From Emticicia oligotrophica DSM 17448 (GTDB lineage: Bacteria; Bacteroidota; Bacteroidia; Cytophagales; Spirosomataceae), in assembly GCF_000263195.1 (NCBI RefSeq), contig NC_018748.1, positions 868,001 to 932,000 on the forward strand: 64,000 nt of DNA, written 5' to 3'. Both the position numbers and the translations under genes were made by a program. A model generated the notes under the pieces. It worked only from the letters and a program-made list of their open reading frames with translations, was not told the DNA's origin and did no database searches. How positions within the stretch are numbered: the stretch's first letter is position 1; every line of letters begins with the position of its first letter. Shown here piece by piece: positions 16,291-25,754 of the stretch.

Positions 16291-17553
16291 ATGTCAGCAC
16301 CACTCGCCGAACGATTACGCCCAAAAAAATTAGATGAATACATCGGGCAGGAACATATTTTAGGCAAAAATAAGCCTCTTCGCACTGCCATTGAAGCCAA
16401 TCTTGTGCCTTCAATGATTTTGTGGGGTCCCCCAGGCACTGGTAAGACTACACTTGCTTTGCTCATAGCAGAGGCTACTAAAAGGCAATTTCATCAACTC
16501 AATGCAATTAGCTCTGGCGTTAAAGAACTTCGTGAAGTAATTGGCAAAGCTACGGGACTTTTTCCACCGATTGTTTTCATAGATGAGATTCATCGCTACA
16601 ATAAATCTCAGCAAGATTCACTACTTGCCGCCGTTGAAAAGGGTTCAATTACACTCATAGGTGCAACAACCGAAAACCCTTCTTTCGAGCTTAATAGTGC
16701 GGTGCTTTCACGTTGTCAGGTATATATTTTAGAAGCTTTCGGACAAAAAGAATTGAAAGCACTTACCGATAGAGCTATTACAGAAGATTCTATACTCAAA
16801 GAAAGAAATATAAAAGTTGAGTCTTATGATGCCTTGATGCGTTTATCAGGAGGTGATGGGCGAAAATTGCTCAATTTGCTAGAAATGATTACTTTTTCAT
16901 ATCCACCTGATGCTGAAATCGTTATCACTGATGATTTGGTTGAGGAAGTAGCTCAACGAAACATTGCTCGTTATGATAAATCTGGCGAACAACACTACGA
17001 TATTATTTCGGCCTTTATAAAATCACTTCGTGGCTCTGACCCTAACGCCGCTCTTTACTGGATGGCTCGCATGATTGTAGCAGGAGAAGACCCCGAATTT
17101 ATTGCCCGAAGAATGTTGATTTTAGCATCAGAAGATATTGGCAATGCCAACCCAACGGCAGTTATCATGGCCAATAATTGTATGCAAGCCGTTAGAGTAA
17201 TCGGGTATCCTGAATGTAGAATTATTCTTTCACAAACAGCCATTTATTTAGCTACTTCTCCAAAATCGAATGCTTCGTATATGGCCATTGATGCGGCGAT
17301 TGCCTTAGCTGAAAAAACCGCCCATTTACCAGTACCACTGGCTCTACGCAATGCTCCAACCAAATTAATGAAAGAAATTGGCTATGGCAAAGGTTATATG
17401 TATTCGCATAATTATGCAGGAAATTTTGCCAAACAGAACTTCCTACCCAATGAGTTGAAAGGCACGAAAATTTACGAACCAAGCAATAATGCCCGTGAAA
17501 ACGAAATCAGGAAACAATTACAAGCTTGGTGGGCAGAATGGTATGGATACTAA
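16291..17553 (+). CDS. rarA: Replication-associated recombination protein A (AAA ATPase)
   Basis: 420 aa, the usual length for RarA/MgsA. It starts with the signature PLAERLRPKKLDEYIGQEH, followed by Walker A GPPGTGKTTLA, Walker B IVFIDEIHR and sensor 1 GATTENPSF. The C-terminal part is the MgsA tetramerisation domain (GSDPNAALYWMARMI, ASEDIGNANP). RarA acts at stalled replication forks with RecA and SSB. Its stop codon overlaps that of the convergent LacI gene by 4 bp. Confidence 0.96.
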   Translation: MSAPLAERLRPKKLDEYIGQEHILGKNKPLRTAIEANLVPSMILWGPPGTGKTTLALLIAEATKRQFHQLNAISSGVKELREVIGKATGLFPPIVFIDEIHRYNKSQQDSLLAAVEKGSITLIGATTENPSFELNSAVLSRCQVYILEAFGQKELKALTDRAITEDSILKERNIKVESYDALMRLSGGDGRKLLNLLEMITFSYPPDAEIVITDDLVEEVAQRNIARYDKSGEQHYDIISAFIKSLRGSDPNAALYWMARMIVAGEDPEFIARRMLILASEDIGNANPTAVIMANNCMQAVRVIGYPECRIILSQTAIYLATSPKSNASYMAIDAAIALAEKTAHLPVPLALRNAPTKLMKEIGYGKGYMYSHNYAGNFAKQNFLPNELKGTKIYEPSNNARENEIRKQLQAWWAEWYGY

Positions 17554-18566
17554 CTTAAATCAGAACTTTTCCTAATAACCATTTCTGTTGGTATCTTGAT
17601 TGTTTTTAAATGTTCGGCGTTACGTTGCTTTTTCTCAATCAAATCTACAAGTAATTCAGCGGCCGTTTGTCCAATTTCAAAGGCTGGTTGAACAATCGTA
17701 CTAAGTGATGGGGCAAGTAAATGTGCTACCTTTAAGTTTGTAAAACCAATAAATGAGAGTTTATCTGGCACAGAAATTCCTAGTTCTTTCAATGCCGAAA
17801 AACAATCTAAGGCCAATCTATCACTTGTAGTAAAGATGGCATCAGGTTTTTGGTTCTCAATCAAATTGAAAATTAACTTTTGAGCCTCTTCTGGCTCAAA
17901 TCCACAGTATTTTACAAAGGATTCGTCATAAGGAATTTGATATTTTTCAAGGGCCGTTTTATAACCCATCAACCGCTCTTGTGAAATAGATAATAGAGAT
18001 GGACTTGTGACATGAGCAATTCGGCGACGACCCGATAAAATAAGGTGTTCGGTAGCCTTAAATGCTCCATCAAAATTATCAGCTACAACTTTATGAGCTT
18101 CTATCTTCTCCGAAACACGGTCAAACAAAACTAAAGGAAGCTTTTTAGCTTGAATATCTAACAAATGAGATACATTTTCTGTCTGTCCAGAAAGTGAAAT
18201 TAATAAACCATCCACTTTACGAGCAATTATGTGCTGTACATTTTTTATTTCACGCTCATAAGACTCATGACTTTGAAAAATAACTACGTGGTATCCACGC
18301 TTATTAGCTACATCCTCAATGCCGTTGATGGCCTGTGAGAAAAAATTATTAGCAATTTCCGGCACTATAACTCCAATCGTTCGGCTTTTATTTTCCTTTA
18401 AACTCAAAGCAATCGGGTTGGGCGAATAGTTTACCTTATCGGCATACTCAAGCACCATTTTTTTGGTTTCAGCATTAATTTCATAACTACCACGTAAAGC
18501 TCTCGAAACCGTTGAGGTTGAGAGATTTAGTGCTTTGGCAATATCTTTTATCGTAACGGCCTCCAA
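17550..18566 (-). CDS. LacI-family transcriptional regulator
   Basis: 338 aa. The N-terminal helix-turn-helix is TIKDIAKALNLSTSTVSRAL with the LacI hinge helix ending near SLKENKS, followed by the periplasmic-binding-protein-like sensor domain (TIGVIVPEIANNFFSQAINGIE) and DRLALDCFSALKELG. It is convergent with rarA and divergent from kduD, so it probably controls the pectin-uronate genes in response to a breakdown product. A pair of CGATAACG repeats lies in the region between the two start codons. Confidence 0.93.
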   Translation of the reverse strand: MEAVTIKDIAKALNLSTSTVSRALRGSYEINAETKKMVLEYADKVNYSPNPIALSLKENKSRTIGVIVPEIANNFFSQAINGIEDVANKRGYHVVIFQSHESYEREIKNVQHIIARKVDGLLISLSGQTENVSHLLDIQAKKLPLVLFDRVSEKIEAHKVVADNFDGAFKATEHLILSGRRRIAHVTSPSLLSISQERLMGYKTALEKYQIPYDESFVKYCGFEPEEAQKLIFNLIENQKPDAIFTTSDRLALDCFSALKELGISVPDKLSFIGFTNLKVAHLLAPSLSTIVQPAFEIGQTAAELLVDLIEKKQRNAEHLKTIKIPTEMVIRKSSDLS

Positions 18567-18690
18567 TTCTCAAATCTTAATAAAGTACAATTTTTGCTTT
18601 TCTATTTCTAACACAACAAATCAATACAATGCTTTATCTTTACTCCAATAAAGAGTTTCCTTATGCATAATTATCTAATAAAACTTTTTT

Positions 18691-18710
18691 CGATAACGTT
18701 CCCGATAACG
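18691..18710. promoter_or_regulatory. Candidate LacI-type operator region before kduD
   Basis: CGATAACG occurs twice, at 18691 and 18703, in direct repeat with a 12-bp period. The first copy runs into the palindromic core AACGTT, typical of LacI-family sites, which have a central CG. The stretch sits in the 299-bp gap between the divergent lacI-type and kduD genes, the expected place for an autoregulatory site. The binding protein is inferred. Confidence 0.45.
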
Positions 18711-18865
18711 ATTGCATAAAGATTATAGACAAAATACTTGTACTTAAAATATTCTTGTTGCATCTTAGAAAAGTCAAATATAAACAACATTAAATACTGA
18801 AAAAGAAAAATTCAAGGAATTTTACATTTTTGGCATTGAAAATATCAATATAAATAAAAAAGTAC

Positions 18866-19621
18866 ATGTTTAGTTTACCTGGAAAAATCGCATTAGTAAC
18901 GGGTTGTAATAAGGGCATCGGAAAAGGTATTGCCATCGGATTGGCCGAAGCAGGAGCCGATATTATTGGGGTATCTGCGAGCATCGAATTGAGTGGTAGC
19001 GAAGTCGAAAAGGAAGTATTGGCATTGGGTCGCAAATTCAAAGCCTACCAAGCCGACTTTAGTGATAGAGATAGCCTTTATGCCTTTATTGGAAAAGTGA
19101 AAAACGATTTTTCAGTTATTGATATTCTTATCAATAATGCAGGAACAATCATGCGTAAGCCCGCAGCCGAACATCCAGATGAATATTGGGACAGAGTGAT
19201 TACAATAAATCTCGATTCTCAATTTATTCTTGCCCGCGAAATTGGTCGTGATATGGTTGCAAGAGGTTCAGGGAAAATCATTTTTACAGCATCTTTACTT
19301 ACATTTCAAGGCGGAATCAATGTACCTGGCTACGCAGCTAGCAAAGGTGCCATTGGCAGTTTGGTTAAAGCTTTAGCTAACGAATGGGGTGGAAAAGGTG
19401 TAAATGTTAATGCAATTGCACCGGGCTATATTGCTACCGATAATACAGAAGCATTACGCAATGACCCCGAAAGAAGTTTATCAATTTTAGGTCGTATCCC
19501 AGCTGGTCGTTGGGGTGAACCACAAGATTTTAAAGGTCCAGCAATATTTTTAGCCTCATCTGCCTCTGACTATGTTCATGGAACAATCCTAACCGTTGAT
19601 GGTGGTTGGATGGGAAGGTAA
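18866..19621 (+). CDS. kduD: 2-dehydro-3-deoxy-D-gluconate 5-dehydrogenase
   Basis: 251 aa, a classical short-chain dehydrogenase. It has the NAD(P)-binding GCNKGIGKGIA motif, the NNAG motif in DILINNAGTIMRKP, the catalytic serine in FTASLLTFQGG and the YxxxK pair in GYAASKGAIG. The ending ILTVDGGWMGR is typical of KduD. It reduces 2,5-diketo-3-deoxygluconate to 2-keto-3-deoxygluconate in the pectin pathway. kduI follows 79 bp later, which supports the assignment. Confidence 0.93.
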   Translation: MFSLPGKIALVTGCNKGIGKGIAIGLAEAGADIIGVSASIELSGSEVEKEVLALGRKFKAYQADFSDRDSLYAFIGKVKNDFSVIDILINNAGTIMRKPAAEHPDEYWDRVITINLDSQFILAREIGRDMVARGSGKIIFTASLLTFQGGINVPGYAASKGAIGSLVKALANEWGGKGVNVNAIAPGYIATDNTEALRNDPERSLSILGRIPAGRWGEPQDFKGPAIFLASSASDYVHGTILTVDGGWMGR

Positions 19622-19700
19622 TACTTTCAAATCTTTATAAATAAGTTTACAAAATAGATTATTAACATAAATTAGGTTCCCTTAGAGGGTTTGGGGTTTT

Positions 19701-20531
19701 ATGCAAACAAGATACGAGAGTAGTCCGAAAGAGACAGCAACAATGAATACTGCTGAATTACGTAATAATTTTTTAGTAGAGACATTATTTACTACTAATC
19801 AAATACATCTTACCTATTCACATTATGACCGTATGATTTTAGGTGGCATCATGCCAACCAACGAAGTACTTACTTTGGGGACTTATACGGAATTAAAATC
19901 AGAATACTTTTTAGAAAGAAGAGAACTAGGGATTATCAATGTAGCAGGTGATGGCAAAGTAGTAGTTGATGGTCAAGAGTACCATGTAAATAAATTAGAT
20001 TGTTTATATGTAGGGCGTGGAGCAAAAGATATTTCTTTCAGTAGCATCAACGCTGAAACTCCAGCGAAATTCTTCGTTCTATCTTGCCCAGCTCATAAAG
20101 AGTATCCAACACAACTCATGACTAAAGAAACGGCTTCACCTGCTCACATGGGAGCCGTAGAAACGGCTAATCAACGTACAATTTATAAATATATTCACTT
20201 AGATGGTATCAGAAGCTGTCAATTAGTAATGGGGCTTACTGTCTTACAAAATGGAAGTGTTTGGAATACAATGCCTTCACACACACACGACCGCCGCATG
20301 GAAGTATATTGCTACTTCGATGTGCAAGATGGTCAGGGTGTTTTACACTTGATGGGTCAACCACAAGAAACTCGTCATTTATGGGTGAGCAATCACCAAG
20401 CAATCATTTCTCCACCGTGGTCAATACATTCAGGCTGCGGAACAACCAACTACTCATTTATTTGGGGAATGGCAGGCGAAAATCAATCTTTTGCTGATAT
20501 GGATTTTGTTGCCATTAACGAATTAAGATAA
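19701..20531 (+). CDS. kduI: 5-dehydro-4-deoxy-D-glucuronate isomerase
   Basis: 276 aa, full length for KduI. The start is fixed by the family N-terminus (MQTRYESSPKETATMNTAEL). The metal site is in the cupin strand PSHTHDRRMEVYCYFD, with two histidines and a glutamate, and a further histidine lies near PPWSIHSGCGTTNYSFIWGM. KduI converts the unsaturated-uronate product 5-keto-4-deoxyuronate to the ketose acted on by KduD. The TTCCCTTAGAGGGTTTGGGG stretch just before the start looks like a short repeat rather than a ribosome-binding site. Confidence 0.96.
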   Translation: MQTRYESSPKETATMNTAELRNNFLVETLFTTNQIHLTYSHYDRMILGGIMPTNEVLTLGTYTELKSEYFLERRELGIINVAGDGKVVVDGQEYHVNKLDCLYVGRGAKDISFSSINAETPAKFFVLSCPAHKEYPTQLMTKETASPAHMGAVETANQRTIYKYIHLDGIRSCQLVMGLTVLQNGSVWNTMPSHTHDRRMEVYCYFDVQDGQGVLHLMGQPQETRHLWVSNHQAIISPPWSIHSGCGTTNYSFIWGMAGENQSFADMDFVAINELR

Positions 20532-20623
20532 ACCCATTATAATTAAAGAATTTACAGATTTCTCTCATTTCTATAAAGAATAAGTGATTTCACGATGAGT
20601 TTTTTTCATTTGCTAACTTTCTG

Positions 20624-20640
20624 ACACTTTTTAAAAGTGT
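20624..20640. other. 17-bp palindrome downstream of kduI
   Basis: ACACTTTTTAAAAGTGT is a perfect palindrome around one central base. It lies in the 308-bp gap between kduI and the CE12-GH28 gene. It could be a weak terminator or an operator; the rest of the gap is AT-rich with no ORF, apart from the terminator at 20723. Confidence 0.4.
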
Positions 20641-20722
20641 TTGGTGAAATTGATGATTTAGCTATGAAGAAATATCAATTTAATCCTATAACAATCATTA
20701 CTACACCTATTATTTAACAAAT

Positions 20723-20750
20723 AAAGCCTCCACTTCTGAGGGGGCTTTTT
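20723..20750 (+). terminator. Terminator between kduI and the CE12-GH28 gene
   Basis: AAAGCCTCC pairs with GGGGGCTTT over 9 bp (one G-U) around an 8-nt loop and is followed by TTTTT. Confidence 0.7.
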
Positions 20751-20839
20751 CCATAAAAATCCAAAACATTTTATATCAATATATCCAAATCTATTCTATC
20801 TATAAAAGCCTATTAATAAATCATTTATTGCTTTTTTAA

Positions 20840-23209
20840 ATGAAAACCCAAACCTTATATCGCTTATCACTGCTTACATTACTTTTGTGGGCAAATTCGG
20901 CTTTTCGATTAGTCAATACAACTGAAGAAAAGCCCAGAATTTTCTTAATTGGAGATTCTACTTGTGCCAATAAAAATCCCTATGATGCTCCAGAAACTGG
21001 CTGGGGGCAGGTACTCCCCGAGCTATTTATGAATGTTGTAGAAATTCAGAATCACGCTGTTAATGGTAGAAGTACAAAAAGTTTCCGAAATCAAGGTTTA
21101 TGGAAAAAAGTACATGACCAATTACACAAGGGCGACTTCGTATTCATTCAGTTTGGACATAATGACCAAAAAGAATCGGACACAACTCGCTACGCAGCGG
21201 CACAAACCGATTACCGCAAAAACTTAATTCGATACATTGAGGAAACTCAAGCCAAAGGAGCTACTCCAGTTTTACTCACACCTGTTATGCGTAGAAAGTT
21301 CGATGAAAGTGGAAAGTTCGTTGACCAGCACGGCGAGTATCCTGTTGTGGTAAGAGAAATCGCTAAACAACTTAATGTACCGTTGATTGATATGCATATT
21401 TCTACGCAAAAAGTAATCGAACAACATGGCGTAGAAGGGTCAAAAAAAATCTTTATGAATATTGCTGGCAGTATCTATCCTAAATTTCCAAAAGGAATTG
21501 AAGACAATACCCATTTTACTACCTATGGAGCAAGACTAATGGCTAATTTAGTGGCAGAAGGTTTAGTCAACATCGGTCATCCGCTCAGAAATTTCTTAAA
21601 GAAAACCGAGTTTAAAGATAAATATACCTACGAATTACCAATTACCTATCGACCAGTTTTCAGAAAAGACACCTTCAATATTTCAAGATACGGAGCCAAA
21701 GCTGACGGAATTACAGTAAATACTAAAGCCATAAATCAAGCCATCGAAATTTGTAATGCAGCGGGTGGTGGAACAGTTTTAGTACCAAAAGGACTTTGGG
21801 TTACCGGTCCGATTGTATTGAAAAGTAATGTAAATCTACACCTTGAAAAAGGAGCTTTACTACAATTCAGCAAAAATTATGATGATTACCCAATCGTACT
21901 TACAACTTGGGAAGGCCAAGAATCTTACCGTTGCCAAGCACCTATTTGGGGCGTTGATTTAGAAAACATTGCCATTACGGGTGAAGGCGTACTCGATGGT
22001 GGTGGAGATGCCTGGCGTGCGATTAAAAGAGAAAAACAAACTGCGGGCCAATGGGCTAATTTGATAAAATCGGGTGGTGTGGTTGATGAAAAACAAAATA
22101 ACTGGTATCCTTCAGAAAAATCATTAAAAGGAAATATGATTCCAAATGCTGGTAGAATCTTGAATGGGGTTAAGCCAACGCCTGAGGAATTGGCCTCTTA
22201 TAAAGATTTTCTACGCCCAAATATGTTGAGTCTGACTCGTTGCAAAAATATCATTATTGAAGGAGTAACTTTCCAAAATTCACCAGCTTGGACAATGCAC
22301 CCACTTTTATGTGAGCATATTACAGTGAAAAATGTAAACGTGAGCAATCCTTGGTACGCACAAAATAGCGATGCCATAGATTTAGAATCTTGCCGAAACG
22401 GTGTGCTTGAGGGTTGTACTTTCTCTACTGGTGATGATGGGATTACCATCAAATCGGGCCGAGATGAACAAGGACGCAAACGTGGTGTTCCGACAGAAAA
22501 TTTTGTCATTAAAGATTGCATCGTTTATCATGCACACGGGGGCTTTGTGATTGGCTCTGAGATGTCAGGCGGTGTTCGAAATATGTTTATTTCAGATTGT
22601 ACATTCATGGGTTCTGATGTTGGTCTACGTTTCAAAACTGCTCGTGGTCGTGGAGGTGTAGTTAATAATATTTATGTCAATAATATTAATATGACCGATA
22701 TTCCGGGCGAGGCAGTGCTTTTTGATATGTATTATGCTGCTAAAGACCCTGTGCGTGCCGATGGTAAAGAAAACGAACTTCCAGTAATAAAGGCTGAGCC
22801 ATTAGGAGAAGGCACACCACAATTCAAAGACTTTTATATTCAGAATATTGTATGTAAAGGAGCTGAGACTGCTATTTTAATTCGTGGTTTACCAGAAATG
22901 ACCATCAAAAATATCAATATCGAAAATGCAATGATTGAAGCAAACAAAGGCTTAGTTTGTGTAGAAGCGGAAGATGTTTCATTGAAAAATATTACACTTC
23001 TAACCAAAGATAAAACTATTATGCAAGTACAAAATAGTAAAAATGTTGTGCTAGACAACATTAAATATGCCGATGGGAAAGATGTACTATTGAAAGTAAT
23101 GGGCGATAAATCGGCCGATATCCACCTCATCAACACCGATACCAAAAAAGCAAAAAGTGATGTAGAGTTAGGTATCGGGGTAAAAAGTAAAGTCGTAAGT
23201 AAAAAGTAA
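20840..23209 (+). CDS. Two-domain pectinolytic enzyme: CE12 acetylesterase fused to GH28 polygalacturonase
   Basis: 789 aa with a signal peptide. Residues about 30-250 are an SGNH esterase of the rhamnogalacturonan acetylesterase type: nucleophile in FLIGDSTCANK, block III in FIQFGHNDQK, and DxxH in EDNTHFTTYGA. Residues about 275-789 are a GH28 beta-helix: NSDAIDLESC, STGDDGITIKSG, the histidine in YHAHGGFVIGSE and LRFKTARGRGG hold its catalytic aspartates, histidine, arginine and lysine. The two activities together would strip acetyl groups and cut the pectic backbone outside the cytoplasm. It is downstream of kduD-kduI, which process the resulting uronates. Confidence 0.94.
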   Translation: MKTQTLYRLSLLTLLLWANSAFRLVNTTEEKPRIFLIGDSTCANKNPYDAPETGWGQVLPELFMNVVEIQNHAVNGRSTKSFRNQGLWKKVHDQLHKGDFVFIQFGHNDQKESDTTRYAAAQTDYRKNLIRYIEETQAKGATPVLLTPVMRRKFDESGKFVDQHGEYPVVVREIAKQLNVPLIDMHISTQKVIEQHGVEGSKKIFMNIAGSIYPKFPKGIEDNTHFTTYGARLMANLVAEGLVNIGHPLRNFLKKTEFKDKYTYELPITYRPVFRKDTFNISRYGAKADGITVNTKAINQAIEICNAAGGGTVLVPKGLWVTGPIVLKSNVNLHLEKGALLQFSKNYDDYPIVLTTWEGQESYRCQAPIWGVDLENIAITGEGVLDGGGDAWRAIKREKQTAGQWANLIKSGGVVDEKQNNWYPSEKSLKGNMIPNAGRILNGVKPTPEELASYKDFLRPNMLSLTRCKNIIIEGVTFQNSPAWTMHPLLCEHITVKNVNVSNPWYAQNSDAIDLESCRNGVLEGCTFSTGDDGITIKSGRDEQGRKRGVPTENFVIKDCIVYHAHGGFVIGSEMSGGVRNMFISDCTFMGSDVGLRFKTARGRGGVVNNIYVNNINMTDIPGEAVLFDMYYAAKDPVRADGKENELPVIKAEPLGEGTPQFKDFYIQNIVCKGAETAILIRGLPEMTIKNINIENAMIEANKGLVCVEAEDVSLKNITLLTKDKTIMQVQNSKNVVLDNIKYADGKDVLLKVMGDKSADIHLINTDTKKAKSDVELGIGVKSKVVSKK

Positions 23210-23234
23210 ATTAATTGCTACTTTGAGTAAAAAC

Positions 23235-23260
23235 AAAGGCTGCAAATTGCAGCCTTTTGT
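23235..23260. terminator. Bidirectional terminator between convergent genes
   Basis: AAAGGCTGCAA pairs perfectly with TTGCAGCCTTT around a single central base (a 23-bp palindrome), with a T-rich tail. It separates the CE12-GH28 gene from the convergent GH127 gene. Confidence 0.85.
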
Positions 23261-23277
23261 TTTATTCGTTTATAAGT

Positions 23278-25308
23278 TTATTCAGTAATAATTTCTAAAT
23301 TTTTGATTCTGGTTGGAAACCAAACACGCATTTCGCCTGAGCCTCGATTGGAGCGAGCATAATATGGAATCAATATTAAAGGTTGGGTTTTAGTTGAAAC
23401 TGAAGCATTATTTTCAATATTCAAAGCATTGGCCGTACCTTTAAGCGTCATCACTCCATTCAACATATCCGTTTGAAATTCCGCTTGAAAAGTCTGATTT
23501 TCTGGCACAACCAAATTCGAAGTTAGACCATTGTTATCTACATATTCTGCACAATAAACTAGCGGTCCTCGCTCAATGGCAATTTTTCCGATATTATCTT
23601 TTACTTTTTCATTGGCTACTACTTGTTTTACTTCCATTGGTAAATTCATCGTGAGTTTATCACCTTTTTTCCAAGCTCGGTCAATAACTGCGTAGCCATT
23701 CTCTAATTTATATTCAAACGTCTGCCCATTGATAGAAATCTTTGGCAAACCCATTGAGTTAGTACTTGTATAACGATACAAATCCGTTGGAAAAGCCTCT
23801 CCCCTAGCCCAGCCTGGAATACGCACCATTAGCGGAAACTTTAAGCCTTTTTTATTCGCAGGTTCAACACCTACAGTTACTACTCCATTCCACGGATATT
23901 CAGTATTCTGCGAAAAACTCACATTTTCCTTAGGCATAACCTCTAATGTAGTCGTATTACTCATAAACAAATTAATATACACCGCATTATCTTTCTGAGC
24001 ATACACATAACCCGGAATAGAAGGCATCAAACGGCAAATATTGGTTGGGCAACACGAACACCCAAACCAAGGAGAACGCTTGTTTTCTCCACTCAATTTT
24101 CCTTGCTGAAAATTATATTCCATTGGATTTTCATAATTAAAAGTCTTTCCATCAAGACCAATACCACTGATAAGTCCGTTGTAAAGTGTTCGCTCCAAAA
24201 TATCAATATACTTAGAATCTCCGTAAGCCATAAACATTCGGTGATTCCAATAAACACTTGAAATTGCGGCACAAGTTTCGCAATAAGCCGAATGATTAGA
24301 AAGCTCATAATCAGGCCCGAAGCCTTCCCAGTTGCCAGCTTGTCCGAGCCCACCCGTAATATAAGTTTTCTTTCCAAAAGCATTATCCCATATTTTATTG
24401 AGAGCCGAAAGGTATTCTAAATTATTGGTCATTGCCGCTACATCGGCCATCCCTGCATATAAATAACCCGCACGAACTGAGTGGCCAAGAGCTTCCGTTT
24501 GTTGGGTTACTGGAATATTATCTTGCCAATAAGCACCTGTCTGCCAAACGGTTGCTTCTTTATCACCGGTTTTCTTTTCATATTTTCTTTGTCCACGACA
24601 ATCAATAAAAAACTTCGATAAATCAAGATATTTCTGATTACCTGTCACTCGATATAATTTCCCTAAACCAATCTCAATAACTTGATGCCCTGGAGCCACT
24701 GCTTTTTTGCCCGGACCAAAAACTGTAAGCAGGTGGTCGGCATTTTTAATGGCGATATCTAGCATATTTCGTTTATTGGTAGCCAAATAATGAGCTGCAG
24801 CAGCTTCGTAGAAATGCCCCATATTATAGAGTTCATGACTAAGTTCGTGCTCTTTTTCATAACGAACTTTTCCAATCCATGAATGAGTAGTATCGCCCAT
24901 CGTACGAATGGTGTATAAATAACCATCGGGTTCTTGTGCCTTTCCAATTAATGTTATGAGCGAATCAATGTAAGTATCAAGCTTGGCATCATATTTTACA
25001 TGCAGCGAGTAAGATGCTCCTTCAATTATTTTATAAATATCAGAGTCATCAAAAGGATAGATTGTACAGAATTTACCTTTTCTTGCCACAGCCTGCTCGA
25101 AGTTTTTGATTCGCCCAGTTTCTTTCGATTTCTGAAACGACCACGGAATCGTAACGGTTCTGTTAATTTCAAGTTTAGGCAACCAAAACTTGTCATCCAA
25201 CTTCACTTTCGTAAACGGTACTCCTCGATAAGGATAATCTTTTTGAAATTGAGCTTGAGTAATAGTTAAACTAATAAATAAAAAAACTACAGACAGGAAA
25301 TGTTTCAT
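23278..25308 (-). CDS. GH127 beta-L-arabinofuranosidase
   Basis: 676 aa with a signal peptide (FLSVVFLFISLTITQAQ). It is the (alpha/alpha)6-barrel family formerly called DUF1680. The zinc-thiolate catalytic centre is visible: glutamate and cysteines in YCETCAAISSVYWNHRMF, then FGCSCCPTNICRLM with the nucleophile cysteine. The ending PYYARSNRGSGEMRVWFP is a family hallmark. It would release arabinofuranose from arabinan side chains of pectin, in line with the neighbouring pectin genes. It is transcribed toward the CE12-GH28 gene. Confidence 0.92.
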   Translation of the reverse strand: MKHFLSVVFLFISLTITQAQFQKDYPYRGVPFTKVKLDDKFWLPKLEINRTVTIPWSFQKSKETGRIKNFEQAVARKGKFCTIYPFDDSDIYKIIEGASYSLHVKYDAKLDTYIDSLITLIGKAQEPDGYLYTIRTMGDTTHSWIGKVRYEKEHELSHELYNMGHFYEAAAAHYLATNKRNMLDIAIKNADHLLTVFGPGKKAVAPGHQVIEIGLGKLYRVTGNQKYLDLSKFFIDCRGQRKYEKKTGDKEATVWQTGAYWQDNIPVTQQTEALGHSVRAGYLYAGMADVAAMTNNLEYLSALNKIWDNAFGKKTYITGGLGQAGNWEGFGPDYELSNHSAYCETCAAISSVYWNHRMFMAYGDSKYIDILERTLYNGLISGIGLDGKTFNYENPMEYNFQQGKLSGENKRSPWFGCSCCPTNICRLMPSIPGYVYAQKDNAVYINLFMSNTTTLEVMPKENVSFSQNTEYPWNGVVTVGVEPANKKGLKFPLMVRIPGWARGEAFPTDLYRYTSTNSMGLPKISINGQTFEYKLENGYAVIDRAWKKGDKLTMNLPMEVKQVVANEKVKDNIGKIAIERGPLVYCAEYVDNNGLTSNLVVPENQTFQAEFQTDMLNGVMTLKGTANALNIENNASVSTKTQPLILIPYYARSNRGSGEMRVWFPTRIKNLEIITE

Positions 25309-25383
25309 TGGTTAAGAAGAATTGATTTTTGCTTAAAAATAAGAAATATTTTTTCGTTATTTGTTGAAAACAAGATTAATACA

Positions 25384-25662
25384 ATGAAACCGAAAATTAC
25401 ACTCGAGTACTGCCCGAAATGCCATTGGTTATTACGCTCAGCGTGGATTGCTCAAGAGCTGCTCACAACATTTGAAGCAGAGCTAGGTGAAGTCGGACTT
25501 CGACCAAGCGATATTGCTGGAAGTTTTAAAGTTTTATTAAACGAAGAAGTAATTTTTGATAGAAAAAGAGAAGGGCACTTTCCCGAAATAAAAGAACTCA
25601 AGCAGTTAGTTCGTGACCTAATTGCCCCAGAAAAATCTTTAGGGCATAGTGATAGAAAATAG
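25384..25662 (+). CDS. SelT/SelW/SelH-family (Rdx) thioredoxin-like protein
   Basis: 92 aa from the ATG at 25384; the frame is open upstream to 25300 but the added residues do not resemble the family. It begins KITLEYCPKCHWLLRSAW, with a CxxC in place of the CxxU of the selenoprotein members, and contains GSFKVLLNEEVIFDRK and GHFPEIKELKQLVRDL, which are typical of the fold. Members are small cytoplasmic redox proteins of unsettled function. It is a single gene. Confidence 0.9.
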   Translation: MKPKITLEYCPKCHWLLRSAWIAQELLTTFEAELGEVGLRPSDIAGSFKVLLNEEVIFDRKREGHFPEIKELKQLVRDLIAPEKSLGHSDRK

Positions 25663-25754
25663 GTATGTGAAATGAATTATGAGATACTCACGTTAGAGCT
25701 CTCATAAATTCACACTCACATCATTATAGTTACTCAATATACTTTCTTTTTGGG

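Noticed and set aside
22198-22521. Minus-strand ORF of 107 aa within the CE12-GH28 gene
   Set aside because: It is fully inside a well-supported gene in the opposite frame; no independent features.
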